Source of the DNA: Membranipora membranacea
Lineage: Eukaryota > Bryozoa > Gymnolaemata > Cheilostomatida > Membraniporidae
DNA length: 64,000 nucleotides
Direction of reading: 5' to 3'
NCBI GenBank assembly: GCA_914767715.1
Contig: OU612072.1
Span: forward strand, 10,602,001-10,666,000
Every line of letters begins with the position of its first letter. Position 1 is the stretch's first letter. Shown here one piece after another: positions 1-11,690 of the stretch. Made by a program: the position numbers and the translations under genes. Under the pieces are notes generated by a model. That model had not been told where the DNA came from. It ran no database searches and was given only the letters and a program-made list of their open reading frames with translations.

Positions 1-1750
1 CTGAGTTACTATACTGGTAAGATTTTTTTTTAGTTGTTAACTCCTACCTAAGCTACTTAAAGTGTGACCACAGGCCCCCTGCAGCCCTGCCACGCTCCCT
101 AGATGCCCACAGTCGGAGTTACAAAAGGCCCTTTTGTAACTCTACTGCGCTGTTTTTGCAATGGCCACCCAATAGACCTTACATACATATATATATTTTA
201 TTGATATTATTATTAGGTCTATGGGCCACCCTCATAGAATTAAATCTTTGCTACCCTAGCTCACTGATTACAGGACTGAATTGATTTATGGTAGTGTTTC
301 CCAAAATCAGTGTGCTGCCCTAGGGAAAATATATTTAGTTAGGTGCTGCTTGGAAAGCAACATTGAAGTGGGATCCGGGCAGCACAGGCAGGCTTTATCT
401 CCAGGGGGTTCACTTGACCAAACTGACCCACAAGGGTCAACAGGAAATCCACGTTTTAGGGGCACTTTATAAGCTCACAGGTGCTCTAGAGTGATTTAAA
501 GAAATAGGGTGCTTTTTCCCAGGTGGACAGAGTATAATAGGTATGAATGTCTATCATCATTGTGCTGTCTCAAAAGACTCACAAAAAGGGTACTGGTTTC
601 ATATAGGTTGAACGTGAAAAGGGTACCTCCCTGAAATTCTTTCATAGAGTGCTATGGGGGTGTTTCTTGATTTTACTGATGAGCCTAGTGGGTACTTTTC
701 TGGAGAGTGAACCCCCTGGGGCTTTATCTGGTCACAAAAGTAGAGTTTGCGCTGCAGGAGATAATGCAAAAGTCTACTTTGCCACCACGGGACTGGCAAA
801 AAGAACGGATCCGCCCAATGATTAGTTCATTGGTTCACTGGAAACGCACTTTTGCCTGTCCAATGGGGCCAAAGTAGACCCTTTTCACAATCTCCTGCCG
901 AGCAAAGTCCACTTTGCAGACTAGACGAGAAACAGCCTGCCTAGGCAGGCTGCAGGCTTGCCAACTCCCTCTCACTTATTGGTTGAGTGGATGCCCTTTC
1001 AAACAATAGGATATGCTATGAGATGAGGCTATGATGAGTGTGAATGAGTGAGACTACTTATTGCCCCACTTTAAAAGAACAAGGTTCTCACACCTGATTT
1101 TATATACATGTATGTAAAAGAATGTTATATTACGTATTTCACTCGCCATCCAATTGAATTGCCCCAAATATCACTCCATTACCCCTACCCCTTCAACCGA
1201 GGCTAACAGGTGTGAACCCAAGGTGTCAAGGTCACAGCATACACTATAAAATACTTTACTAATTATAGTTTATTGCCAGTGAGTTTGCTTTGGTTATGGT
1301 AGTCAATTCAACCCTTGTTGTCACCCGTTAATGTTTGACCAACACAACAGAGCAGAGCTGCTTTGCTTGTTTGTTCTTTGCTGATCAAACCAACTGGGAT
1401 CATTTTGTTTATGCCTACATGCATTATGCCTAGTAGATTATGCTTAACCAAGCCTTCAAAGCACAGGACGGTGTGTCTCTCTGGCGTAGAATGTGGAGTT
1501 TGGCCTGCAGAAGTGTATTTAGCCTATGAGGGACTGACAACCGAGTTAGGATTTTAGGCATTAGTATGCATTTCCGAAAGCGGAAGAATTTTGGTCACAA
1601 AAGCCAGCTGACTGGATGACCCAGACTCTCTCATTTCAAAAACTGTTTTCAGTTTTTATCCTAGCTACATCTGGGACTGAGAATTTGGGGAAATGGCATT
1701 GAAGTGGCGTTGATGTCAACTGGCTCATGATGAATTGGTGAGTGTGCTTT
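1..1750. other. No recognisable gene (intergenic or intronic)
   Basis: The only open frames are short and give peptides without domain features. A TA-rich stretch at about 186-212 is followed by a short TTAGGTCTATGGG segment. A similar AT-rich stretch followed by TTAGGTCTATGG recurs near 13140, so it is probably part of a dispersed repeat. I see no exon that can be supported. Confidence 0.5.
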
Positions 1751-1797
1751 GATCAAAATGATGTCACTCTTCATTCACCCAAGATTCGGCTGGATTT

Positions 1798-2150
1798 ATG
1801 CTTGATTTAATATTTGTTAGAGGTACTGCTGATAGTGACGAGGATATAGTGGTCGTATCTGAGCAGCTGGTAGGGAGCAGCAATCGACCGGCAGCTACCA
1901 GCACATCGAGGAGACCAGCCGCAACCAGATCAAGAGTCTCTTCTGGTACCAGCACTCTCAGTGTCTATGGTTTTACAGCTCGTGAAGTCCAAGAAACTGA
2001 AGTCTCCAACCAAGCGGCCACTACATCTCGCAACTCGGATCCTCCTACACAAGTCGCTGCCAATCTGTCTCTTCAAGCGCCATCAGCTGATAGTGAAGAT
2101 TTGTCAAATGAGGAAAAATCAATTCTCATAGCTTTCAATGAGGCCAATAG
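1798..2150 (+). CDS. Possible upstream exon of the G2E3-like HECT gene
   Basis: This frame is open for more than 110 codons and encodes a Ser/Thr/Ala-rich, low-complexity segment with acidic ends (DSDED near the start, SEDLSNEEKS near the end). Such a linker is typical of the disordered N-terminal part of invertebrate G2E3-like HECT proteins. A candidate donor (AATAG|GTACTA) follows at 2150. Assignment to the downstream HECT exons rests on strand and proximity only. It could equally be an exon of an unrelated gene or a chance ORF. Confidence 0.3.
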
Positions 2151-2219
2151 GTACTACTTACCTTTAACAGCAAAATATGTGTGATTTAATAGACCCAAGC
2201 TTGTTCACACCATCGATTT

Positions 2220-2670
2220 ACTAGTAGCGGAAAACAGGGGACTTGTGTAGTGTTGCGTGGTATGTTCTATTGTTAAACCATGCTCTGTTAAGATGTTTAT
2301 CGTGTAAATAGATTATTTCCCATCATTTTGAAGCTCTAAGTCTAACTAAGAAAAGGCTAGTTAGGACGCCTGCATGCTCCTAAGATCAGGTCGTCAAAGG
2401 GAACGGACTCGTTTTATCGTGTTTTAGTCCGCATCATAAATGCAAACCTGTTTTAACTCTCTGGTCGCTGTTTTATTTTTTTTCCCTCCTCTGCTCTTCC
2501 ACATTCTCACGTATTTTATTATAACAATCTGCTTTAGTGTATATATTTTTACACTTTTTACACTGCTTTATGGACAGTTTACACCCAGAACAACAAAAAA
2601 TCATAGTGTTTTTTCAATACTCATGACAAATATATGAAATCAATCAATCAATCAATCGATCAATCAAAAC
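2220..2670 (+). repeat. Probable LINE/SINE 3' tail with (ATCA)n end
   Basis: A T-rich, non-coding stretch ends in about seven copies of a 4-bp ATCA/ATCG unit at roughly 2638-2667. Similar 4-bp tails occur at 5649-5665 (same orientation), and at 9549-9567 and 25951-25966 (opposite orientation). The last abuts a LINE reverse-transcriptase relic. Inference: all four are 3' ends of non-LTR elements with an (AATC)n tail. Confidence 0.4.
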
Positions 2671-4875
2671 TGGTAGTACATGTACATTAACCAATATTAA
2701 ACTGTTCCATGATGAACATTAGGTATTCGGGTACCATTTCGGTACTAATTGGCGTTGTTATATTTTTTCATTAATACAACCAAATGCAGACTTGCACAAC
2801 CCCCACTGTGCCAAAAGCAAAAACTTTACTGCCATAATGATGACCATGAATGTAAACATCAACCTGCATGAAACTGAAAATGATTACCCAATTAGACAAG
2901 AGAAACTCAGCTCATTATAAGGGGAACAGCTGTATTTTGTATAATCAAGAATTTAGCAAAGGAGTTAAGATTGATATTCTATATGTATATTAAATTTTCA
3001 ATTTAAAGTCATTGAAAACACTTCACAATAATTCTTCATTTGGTATCTGCCTTGGAAACACAAAAAAAATGCGAGATAGAGTGGCCAATAAACAGGGCAG
3101 TTTGGTCAGGTTAGGGTTGGTTTCAGCATGATAAGACCACAATGTAAAACTCTGTCTTGTAATAGAATACTGGCTGGTCGCCATCCTTATATTTGTAGAC
3201 TGTTTGAAAATCAAGTTTCACAGTGAAAATCGAGAGACAATGTGATCTGCTGCAGAGTTGAAAGGGCTTAAATTTTCCCTAAACATAGTTGAGTTTCATC
3301 TGAATTGAAACATGGTAAAACTACTTTGCAGAAATGTCAAACAGTTTATACCTCGGCGACGATTCACCCAGGCTTGTGAACTTTTTCTTCCCACCCATTG
3401 GTACGATTTATATGGATTTGAATTAACTTGTCAATGGTGGCTAATTGTGAGAGCTACATGTAAGTACATGCTGCCAGCTTTGCTTATTGCCTGTTGTAAT
3501 CAACACAATGAAAAGTCCGTACTTATCAAATACTACACTCGTAATATACTCAGAGATGTAGATCACTGATAAAGTTATGCCCTCCCGACCAAAAAATAAT
3601 GTTGCAAATGGGGCTTGTTACAAGTGAATACCATTAACTAATCCTTCTGATGGAAACCAGTGCTGTAAGCAGATCGATCAACTTATCCACGTCACCAATC
3701 CAGAAATCTGTGTCCTCCCAAAACTTACGAAGTCAATGCTATCAGGTTGTCCAGTATGCCATCCATTTGCAGTCAACATATTGACCTAGGCTAGCCTAGG
3801 ACAGCCCTTTGCTAACCAAAACCAAGAGGCTCGTTCCAGGATAAAACCTAGCCCAAATTGATTTAGGCCTAAAATTATATCAAATAAAACAGTAGTTGGC
3901 AGTCTCAAATTAGCCTATGCTTACTTAAATAAGAAATTTTGAACTTAGCCGTCTGATATCGGGGCTCTTCGATTATTTCAATGGTGGACGTATATATACA
4001 AAAATTCCTGACCTGATGTGCAATACTGCCAACATGACCACTTTTCACTGCCAGGCTAAAGCTTAGGACTTGGCTTTTGATCTCTAGAATTTATCAATAC
4101 CAGTTCTAAAGATGACTTCCGAAATGTAGTAGTTTCTGTCAAGTTACGCCAATGTCTTCTCTTTGTTTTTAGCGTGAGCAGTCGCTGCACAAGGCCTGAT
4201 GCGGTGTAGGTGCTCCAAGCTTACAGGGAGGCTGTATGGCGTCCAGATGCTAGACCGGACTTCAACACTTGAAGTAATAGAGGGTGCAACAGTACCAATC
4301 ATGATCTCTAGGAGCGAAATAGTGAGCTCAACTGTTGATGAGATAATCGATGCAGATCAACATCAAGTTACAGAGTGTTTAGACACCAGGGTACCTCTAG
4401 AGGTCTCGTTCCGGTTGGAAGGTAGAGTATATTAACTCACTGTCAGATCGGATACTTTACTGTCTCAAGTGGGCATTCAGATCCAAGATGTTTGGACAGC
4501 AAATATCTGAGTACTTATTTACAAATCATTTGTCTGATCTAGTAATCTATGTGAAGATAGAACAGTAAAATAGTTCATGTATGTAGTAACGGTTCCTTGG
4601 TGGAAAAAAAATTGCTGGTTAGATTTGTGTCAAACCGAATATAATGGCGGTTATTCTCTCAGTTTAAATGGGGGAACAACTCCTAAATATCACGAGGAAA
4701 TTGTTTATATTACTTAGGGTTAGGTCTTCCTTGGTGCATAAGCGAGAAGGGAGCCTGTACTCTGATGGCCCATCCCCCGAGTCCTGCGTAGAGTCTAGGA
4801 TTAATTTCTCACATCTTTACCATACTTGAAGGTTTCTTGTACACTCATTTATCATAATTATTGTTTATTATTCAG

Positions 4876-5025
4876 ATGCAGAGGATTAAGGAGGTCCACG
4901 CAAGGAAATTTTCAACCTTTTTCTCACAGAAGTGAGGGAGATGCTTACAGAAGATGATAACGAGCTAGTGTATATTAAGGGACATTTTGACGGTCAGCTC
5001 TACTATGTTTACGGCCTTATCACAG
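4876..5025 (+). CDS. HECT N-lobe exon
   Basis: The exon is bounded by TTATTCAG at the 5' side and G|GTACTA at the 3' side, phase 1 at both ends. Joined to the preceding exon (..RLE, G of next codon) it reads Asp-Ala-Glu-Asp-stop-Gly-Gly-Pro-Arg-Lys-Glu, then an amphipathic helix and GHFDGQLYYVYGLITG. HECT proteins have a GEDAxDxGGPRREF-type motif here, so only one codon (4887-4889, TAA) is aberrant. Confidence 0.55.
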
Positions 5026-7094
5026 GTACTAAAGTTTAAAATGAGGAGGCTTGCAATGTATAGGCCCACAATACATATTTAAAATGATTGGTTGATGAAG
5101 TTTTTTGGTCTTTCATGACTGTCTTGTTGTACACTTTATTAGCTATAGACCAGATATTTACAGGGCCAGGCAAATATTCGATAATACAGAGCCGAGCCTC
5201 TCTGGGTAATGCAAAAGTTGGCAAGAGCAGGCAGTTGTTGCTAAACATTCCTCATCCTACAATTGACTGGTTAAAGCAAGTGTCATTGAAGGCAATGCAT
5301 ATTCTCACTAGACCTAATGTCGGCACTCTTTACAGATAACGATTTGGCGGCAAAATTCATAAACAGCCAGCCAGCTATATCTTCTGCATGTACAAAAAAT
5401 TGTTATCTTCTGTGACCTATTACCGGGTTTCCCAAATGGTTTCTTAATCTTAAATGCGCAAATATCTTTTTAAGGCCATTACATTACATCAAGACTTGCC
5501 CTCATTAGACAAACTTCTATCAAAGCCTTCTTTGTCTATGTCTTTATCTATAGGGAAAATTGTGATTCACCCCCACCATGCACATAGTACTAAGTCTAAC
5601 GCTTTCACATTCCCATGAATTGCCACAGCGAGAGCTGGATATTTCCCTCAATCAATCAATCAATCTAATTTCAACGTTTATTCTAGGACGAGATAAAGCC
5701 TGAAAATTTGACAGATTTGACGATTCACTTATAAGGCCTGCATCTTATAGGCGAGATATCACGGTACTTCCTTAATGTCACATCCCTTGAGGGAAATATT
5801 GGTACATTGCCAACATTGCAGCAATGCTTCCTATCGTAACTCCGCATAAACTTTTACCCTGTAATAAACATGATCTGTATTCAAATTGAGGCGTAAGTAT
5901 CTTATTCTCGTTTAATAGAAATGAGTGTGATACAGAGAGGGCCCGTATGTACGGTACCGCCATTGAAGGACGGAGAGAATTACGAGCAATATAAGAGTGG
6001 ACTGAAGCGCTCAGGCATTTGGAATGTGGGTAGTAGGTACCAAGTTTGAAATAAATGGTAGGTTTTAATCTGCTGTTTTAGTTGAATGCTGGCATCATTC
6101 CCATACCCTACTAAAAAAGACGTGAGGTGAGATTGATGCAGGGGATGTATATTGCAAAAAAAAATTCACTGCCTAGTCTAGCTTTCTGTTGCCTCATCCA
6201 ACCCGAAAGGGCTCAAAACACGTTGATGGAGTAGAGAAAACAGAAAGATATAGATGGGAAATTTGAATAAAACATGCCAAAAAACCCCTATATCAACTCT
6301 ATGATCAACCATTTTGACATACTTGACCGTTTTCAATTTTTTCAGATATGTTAATTGTCTGCCTCTTTTTCATGGGATGATAACTCCCATTGCCGATATC
6401 TCGGTAGTGGTCATAATCGCCCCTGGATTATTGCCAATGTAATATTGTAGCTGATGGAGATAAAAGAAGTGGAACAGCTGATGATGAAACACAATCCAAA
6501 AAGACGGAACGCCATCCCGTTTTCTCAGAATATTCACCACACAATCTGATGCTCCCCAGAGTAGTAATTTGAGAAAACGACATGAGCAAGCTTACGGGCT
6601 GTTCAATAAATATGTCAGAGACGTCTTCGGTAAGCGAGAATCATGTTATAATTATGTCATGTTAGTCATGGTGTCGATGAATACTCCTGCTCAAAAATAA
6701 GTTTAGCTTTACAGTTCATATCTACAAAGTCACTTTTCAGGCCCTCCATTACAAGCCTAAACACTAGCAAAGTGACATACACGAATTTGCTGATAAATTT
6801 TCTTTGGTAGATCAATTAAGATGCAGCTATTTCACATTATTTCTTAGTGAAATGCAGTCAACATAGCTAAAAATTCAAAACTGAACAGGAGCGCTCCATA
6901 GGTTTCAGCTTGTCATTTTTATAAACCTTTAACTTGAGTTTTCTTTCTTAATCGTTAGTGGAAACCATGAGAAGACCTATCTTAGCAGTATTGTCACAGC
7001 GGAGAAATCCTTCCTCAGACAATCTAACTTTGGTTAATGCAAAAACATACATGTTGCTCAATAATGTCATTGCTTTCAGCTGGAAATTGAAAAG

Positions 7095-7351
7095 GAGTTA
7101 ACGGAAAAATAACACCAGAAGATATTCTGGAATTCGCCACTGGCAGCAGATATGAACCCTTGCTTGGTTTCAAGATGAAGCCTACTATAACCTTCCATCC
7201 TCATGAGCACTGGATGCCTACACCATCTACATGTGCTAACCAGATGTATTTGCCAATCCCACCAGATTTGACTACTCGTTATCCTGCTGAATCCGGGCTG
7301 ATGGCGCTGATGGACACAGCATTCAGCACAAAACTCTTTGGAACAATGTAA
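7095..7351 (+). CDS. HECT C-lobe terminal exon with catalytic Cys
   Basis: The acceptor TTGAAAAG and the phase-1 join give GVNGKITPEDILEFATGS, then LLGFKMKP, PTPSTC (ubiquitin-thioester Cys), QMYLPIPPDL and a short tail to TAA. Length and motif order match a HECT C-lobe end. The antisense ORF over the same bases is a shadow. Confidence 0.6.
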
Positions 7352-8026
7352 AATATTACCCAACTAAACATTGTGTGTTACCGGCACATAATTAGTCTGA
7401 AGTTTAATATCCTTCATACTGCAGCACCACTGCTGATAGGATGCATTTATCTCTGTAACCAATTTCAAATACCATGTCTAATTACCGCTGTATTGATGAC
7501 TGTTGACCTGTAAGTCAAAAAAGTCTGTACCGTACTTGTATGTCTAAGTTGGCTAGGACAATATAAGGATTTTCAAGTTTCAGAAATAGTTATTACACCT
7601 TGTTGTATTGCTTCAAAATTGGGGCTTTTAAACGGGTAACTTCTGTTGTAAGCCTATGCATGCGTTTATACTGCATTGTATGGTATGTATTCAGCTAATG
7701 TTGTATTTTTTTATTTTACGCTTTCTACACGGGCATTTGTAGATAAAGGTTGTGTTATGCTGGCAGATAATAAAATCTATAGATCTGAAATATTGCAAAC
7801 ATTGTATGCAATAAATAATATTCCACAACGGATATGAAGCGCGTTGCAAGTGTATTCACTAGTGTTACTGCTTAAATTGGATGTATCAATTCAATTTATA
7901 TATGTATTCATTACCTAAAAGTGAAAAGCATTTAGTAGGTGGTAAGGAAAGCCTTGTCAGAGCATCAGAGGTCACACAGTCGTAAAACACTAAGGTATAT
8001 TCATATCATAGTCTCTTGAAAACAAA

Positions 8027-8960
8027 TTATTCATAACAATATGCGTGTAGAAATTCCCTGATTGCCTCGTAAACGGTACAACCATGATCATTATCAGCGG
8101 TAAATGATGGTACTGTATTAACCATGTGTTCTAAGTATTCAGGAAGACTAAGCTCCTCTTTGTCATTTTTATTTCGAAATGTCTGTGTCATATCGACACT
8201 TTCTCTGTTATTTGGCACTTCGAATCCTCCTGTTGCAAGCATTTGATAAGGAGTCTTGTTTCCCTCCGAGCTGACTGGGTGGTTGTTGTGAAAATTCATA
8301 AGTATTCTGAGTGACTCGTTTATTCGGAGTAGGAAGACATAGTGGAGGGCGAAAATGTCCAGCGAGTCTTCAACATTTAGAATTCTTCGACTTTCCAACA
8401 TTCTGAATAACACACCAAACTTGTCACGGATGTTTTTATTGATTTCGCGATTGAACCGCTCTATTCTTTGGTTATGTACAGAAGATCTGAGGAAGACTGC
8501 TGGACTCCCAGTTAAATCTGAGATATCATTCATAAAATCCCAAACTCGAACATTCTCAGTTCCATAATCAGATCTCACACGTGTAGGAATGATATTAAAT
8601 CTTTCAACAGCCTCTGAAAATAGCTGGTACACAGTTTCAGCCAGGTTATTGCTATGACACTCCAAATAAAGGCAGCTTCGCGAATAACCATCTATAGCCC
8701 CATTGATATATAAGCCCCAGTGTTGCCGTCAATGTGCCAGATATAGTGAGGATGTGGGACATTGTAAACACGCCTGGTGATCCTACGTTGTAAATTCTCA
8801 CGGCGCTGCTCAACACCAATCGGATCAACACACTTAATTGACTCCCTGAGTCGGCGCCGTTGCACTCTGTGGCCCATAAGCATGCGTTCTCCGATGCCCG
8901 GAAATTTCACCATTGCTTTCTCAGTAATTTCGTCTAGTTCCGCATCAGTTAGCCTTGCCC
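8027..8960 (-). pseudogene. DDE integrase-core protein, 3' exon with frameshift
   Basis: Read on the minus strand, the exon starts after an AG acceptor at about 8961 (TTTTGTTGCAG). It gives a basic linker (RRRLRESIKCVDPIG), then RRVYNVPHPHYIWHIDGN (first catalytic Asp), IDGYSR, RVRSDYGTENV (second Asp) and SSVHNQRIERFNREINKN (catalytic Glu). This is the Asp-Asp-Glu arrangement of the integrase-core family found as stand-alone genes in many aquatic invertebrates and fish. A frameshift near 8713-8719, at a run of four Gs on the minus strand, separates the first Asp from the rest. On its far side the frame reads LYINGAIDGYSR, which matches the family. The frame then stays open to a stop at 8027-8029. 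Family members derive from transposons and may be domesticated. Upstream exons were not identified. Confidence 0.65.
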
Positions 8961-8999
8961 TGCAACAAAATTGTTGTTAATAGTATGTGAAAATAGTCT

Positions 9000-10545
9000 A
9001 TGGTATAACATGCCATAACAGAACCGGGAGTTTTGAATGTGCATGTGGTTAGTGCTCTTACGATCGCACATGAATGTGTAAGATATTGAATTTGACACTT
9101 TTCCGGGCAATGAGAGGTACAGTTCAACAGTCATACTGAAAAATGCTGCTTAGAAAATTAGTTTGTTGCAAATTTGGGAATCTACAGGGTTTCCATATGA
9201 CAATAAAATGTTGGTGATACTCAACCAAAAATAACACTGTGCGAGAGAAACTTGCAATTTAAGTAAAACAGACAAGTTTCTGCCCTCCACTCAAGTTTAT
9301 AGAGAGCACAATAAAGAGCATAGAGAACTCAAACAATTATCTGAAAATCATCAATTAGCGTGTCATTGGAATGCAGCTGATGATATCTGTTCCAGCAAGC
9401 GTCCAATAGTTCCACACATATTAACTAATCCAGGTGTTGTGTTAGCCTGTCTCACACCAGGGCCAAAGTTGATAAGAATTAGCACTACACATCCTCTTTT
9501 GGAGAGTGTCAGTGTATATATCGATTTTCATAAGGATGGATATGTTTGATTAATTGATTGATTGATTTGTTTTCCACCTAGTCTGTACAGATATAGGCTC
9601 AGAGACATGATGCGTATAGTGCGAAGTCTCCGCGTTCACATTATGATAACTTTTATACCACATGTGCACCTGAATGCTTGTGCGATGAACAAGATATTAC
9701 AATGAGAGCACGGAGACTTCGTACCTGGTGCCTCGTCTTTGCGTTTAAGTCTCTTCTGATGCTAGCTGGAACATGACCAGACGTTAAGGTATAGCAACGT
9801 CTGTGAAATAGTATTGTCAATTTAGCAGAATTTAACATGACATCAATGCGCATGACGCAACAACATGACCGAGACTTTCACTCATTAGGAAAGTGGAGGT
9901 TAATTAATAAACATCCTGTGAGTGAAGGCTGCATCAAGCCAGTGATTAAAAATTGTGCTATATCAATGATGCTTGGTATTTTTTACAAACAAACCAGGCT
10001 TACCATACAGGTAGATTGAATAATAAAAGATGAACATTTGCACAGGATCAGTGTACAAGTTGTTGAAAGTGTGTTAGGAGCAGAGGCATTCCCACTGGGA
10101 GCTTTTTTACATAATCCAACAGAAAATTTTTTTTAACGCTCTGATAGATCTGTTGTCATGGTAACAAAGTAAAAGAAAATCACGCAGCCATATTACCCAA
10201 CAATTTAACTCATAAACCTGCAATCCAAATGCAGTGCAAACTTTACATGTAGGATGGATGTTTAGACACGTTATATTAAGAGAAAACTGCCCATATTGCG
10301 CAAATATGCTACTGTAGCGGTTCAGTGATATATTCGTGGAAGTCCATTGACTTAGCCATGGTTCAGGGTTGTTGCCAACTGCTATTAATTCATTTTTTTG
10401 GCAACAAGTGGCCAATTCTTGGGATATAAATGACTATGATCTTATAAAACCTGAGAACAAAAAACACCATAAATGTACGTGTGCTGACAACACCTTAAAA
10501 GCCAGAAAGTATATCTTTATTCACTTTTGCACAGTTTTGAATCTG
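9000..10545. other. No recognisable gene; short repeats only
   Basis: Open frames here are short and featureless. A (TTGA)n tract at 9549-9567 resembles the tail of a minus-strand non-LTR element. Complementary 12-14 bp segments near 9618-9634 and 9705-9722 (GCGAAGTCTCCGCG against GCACGGAGACTTCGT) could fold into a hairpin of about 100 nt. Confidence 0.4.
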
Positions 10546-10549
10546 AATA

Positions 10550-10882
10550 CCCTATAGGAGTTTAGTTTTTCGCGGCGTTTAGGATTCGCTTTTCACGCTG
10601 TTGCCAAGGTTGCAAAACTTAGTGTATCTTAAATTAAACTCACTCACCATAGTTTCATAAACAATGTACAATTATACAGGAATACACCATACCCAAGCAT
10701 GCAAGCTAGCATGGTGTAGTGGTCTGAATGTCTGCCTTGTAATCAGATGGAGATTTATGCCCTGGGGTCGAATCCCAGCTTGGACATTTGTTCTTAATTT
10801 TCACTAGTAAGCCTACTAGTGAAATTTAGTACTAGTGAAATTTAGTACCAGGTCCAGATAGAGAAATTAAACTCCTATAGGG
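10550..10882. mobile_element. 333-bp MITE with TA target duplication
   Basis: Terminal inverted repeats of about 20 bp (CCCTATAGGAGTTTA at the left; its complement TAAACTCCTATAGGG at the right) are bounded on both sides by TA (10548-10549 and 10883-10884). TA duplication is typical of Tc1/mariner-related miniature elements. No transposase ORF lies inside. A tRNA-like segment occupies the middle (separate entry), followed by short repeated GTACTAGTGAAATTTA segments at 10800-10850. Confidence 0.7.
10703..10787 (+). ncRNA. tRNA-Thr(TGT)-like sequence inside the MITE
   Basis: There is an A-box-like TGGTGTAGTGG. An anticodon arm follows with loop CTTGTAA (anticodon TGT) and partly paired stem TCTG/CAGA. 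The T arm is perfect: CTGGG, loop GTCGAAT, CCCAG. The acceptor stem does not pair convincingly and the variable region is long. This is more likely a tRNA-derived (SINE-type) pol III promoter relic than a working tRNA gene. Confidence 0.45.
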
Positions 10883-10884
10883 TA

Positions 10885-11690
10885 GTTGTTTTATGCTGGA
10901 TTTTGAGCAGTCGCACACAAAGTCTGACAACAGGAATACATGTAACAAACACAGGTTTTGGCTTAGAGTTTACCTTTCTTTTTAGCCCGAATAAACAATC
11001 AATAGTCAAATCGATGGATATCATTATGAAAATATTTTGAGTTGGAATCCTAAAATGACCTATTTTTAAAAAGATATCCACTGCATACCTGTGTTCTGCA
11101 ACTGGTTTTTGCAGGCACTTCCTTGCTTTTTTCATTTTTCACGGAGTTGGGGCGCAACGTCATGTGGCGTTAAGCAACTCTTTAATATAATCCAAAGTCC
11201 TGCATCATTAGACTCAAGTTGTTTTTGGAGGGGTCTCTAACATTCATCAGGCAGGGGTAGTTGAACCGTTTTTCAATAGCGATTACTCGTGGTACTGGTA
11301 ACCAATGCAGAAAACTCTACCTGTTCTACTCCTACACCTAACTGAAGGGGCATGTACAATTTTAAAAGTGTGGACCGCTGGATGTGGAGGGAATCTGGTT
11401 TGTTGCTGTTTATCACATTTATCACAAGCCTGCCTTTGGCAGTGAAAATGCTGTTAAATTTCACATACAGTGCACTCCACCTAATTCAAACCACAGGGGG
11501 CCAGCAAATTATGTTCTAATTATGAGAGGTACGTGTAATTAATTAATAGAAAGCGGTTATTCTTAGCAACCTCAACTACACATGTTGTCTCCTATCAAAA
11601 AAACAGCGTGGGTTGCCAAATTACCAACTTGCTAAATCATGTACAGAACCAGGTAGTATGGATTAAAACATGAAACTGGCCCAGGAACCC
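10885..11690. other. No recognisable gene
   Basis: Short, unrelated open frames on both strands, none with domain features, splice context or compositional bias that would support an exon. Confidence 0.4.

Larger units (their letters stand above)
4182..7351 (+). pseudogene. G2E3-like HECT-domain E3 ubiquitin ligase, in-frame stop
   Basis: Five exon blocks on one strand read as a HECT domain of the invertebrate G2E3-like type. Block 1 (~4182-4421) leads in and ends VSFRLE. Block 2 (4876-5025, phase 1 to 1) has the N-lobe motif GGPRKE followed by IFNLFLTEV. Block 3 (5919-6029) contains MSVIQRGP and a YEQYKSGLKRSG segment. Block 4 (~6565-6629) reads SSNLRKRHEQAYGLFNKYV. Block 5 (7095-7351) is the C-lobe: DILEFATGS, then PTPSTCANQMYLP with the catalytic Cys in its usual Thr-Cys setting, ending at TAA 7349-7351. 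Blocks 2, 3 and 5 join cleanly in phase 1 through AG/GT sites. Two oddities are a TAA at 4887-4889, directly before GGPRKE where the family has any residue between Asp and Gly-Gly, and the apparent absence of the central HECT segment between RGP and the YEQYKSGL motif. Family assignment is from motif memory. Either a decayed copy or a single-base error would explain the stop. Confidence 0.6.

Noticed and set aside
7076-7363. 95-codon minus-strand ORF
   Set aside because: It is antisense to the HECT C-lobe exon, which has recognisable motifs and a splice acceptor.
10703-10787. Functional tRNA-Thr gene
   Set aside because: The acceptor stem does not pair and the variable region is too long; the segment sits inside a MITE.
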